Below are positions 6,050 through 6,089 of a stretch of 6,089 bases of DNA, piece by piece. Both the position numbers and the translations under genes were made by a program. The stretch's first letter is position 1. Each line of letters begins with the position of its first letter. Under the pieces are notes generated by a model that saw only the letters and a program-made list of their open reading frames with translations, made no database searches and was not told the DNA's origin. This DNA is from Saprospiraceae bacterium. Lineage in GTDB: Bacteria > Bacteroidota > Bacteroidia > Chitinophagales > Saprospiraceae. The stretch is taken from positions 1 to 6,089 of the forward strand of contig JADZFP010000585.1 in the NCBI GenBank assembly GCA_020849825.1. Direction: 5' to 3'.

Positions 6050-6089
6050 GTGAAAAAGACGCTACACTTCGTACGTATACTCTCCACGC
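6050..6089 (+). CDS. 5' end of a probable gene, possibly exported protein (cut by window end)
   Basis: A GTG at 6050 opens a frame reading (M)KKTLHFVRILST to the window edge: 13 codons with no stop. Two lysines followed by a mixed hydrophobic run look like the start of a Sec signal peptide. The AT-rich stretch just upstream (ATTTATTAATTTAACCAAAACA) is typical of Bacteroidota translation starts, which lack a Shine-Dalgarno sequence. It lies on the same strand as glyS but beyond its terminator, so it should have its own promoter. Too little is present to name a product. Confidence 0.5.
   Translation, partial: MKKTLHFVRILST

Overview
The window looks like an ordinary chromosomal stretch from a member of the Bacteroidota, most plausibly a Saprospiraceae/Chitinophagaceae-like lineage with roughly balanced GC. 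Three things point there. The large first protein has the AsmA form seen in that phylum, with a lysine/alanine/glutamate-rich tail. The glycyl-tRNA synthetase is the single-chain (alpha2) form with a long charged insertion. No start has a clear Shine-Dalgarno sequence, and a near match to the Bacteroidota -7 element (TAnnTTTG) lies upstream of glyS. The placement comes from recalled family knowledge; no database was searched.

Layout, left to right. Positions 1-2117 (+) hold the C-terminal part of an AsmA-like envelope protein whose N-terminus lies off the window. A Rossmann-fold methyltransferase of the spermidine-synthase-like class follows directly (2123-2791, +), with a GTG start 5 nt after the asmA stop. 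An AhpD-like/carboxymuconolactone decarboxylase family protein (2797-3387, -) converges on it with 5 nt between stop codons. This gene diverges from a DinB-family protein (3448-3945, +) across a 60-bp AT-rich intergenic region. A 231-bp non-coding stretch then leads to glyS (4177-5727, +), which ends in a very strong hairpin terminator (5744-5786). The last 263 bp before position 6050 hold no convincing gene. A probable new gene begins at 6050 (GTG, MKKT-like N-terminus) and runs off the window.

The genes do not form one pathway. The asmA/methyltransferase pair looks translationally coupled. The AhpD-like and DinB genes share an upstream region and may both belong to thiol or stress metabolism, but that is inference. 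glyS is a housekeeping gene with its own transcription unit. I see no mobile element, CRISPR array, tRNA, rRNA or defence system. The most unusual detail is a canonical -1 slippery heptamer (A_AAA_AAG, 2048-2054) near the end of the asmA-like gene, from which the -1 frame runs open into the methyltransferase.
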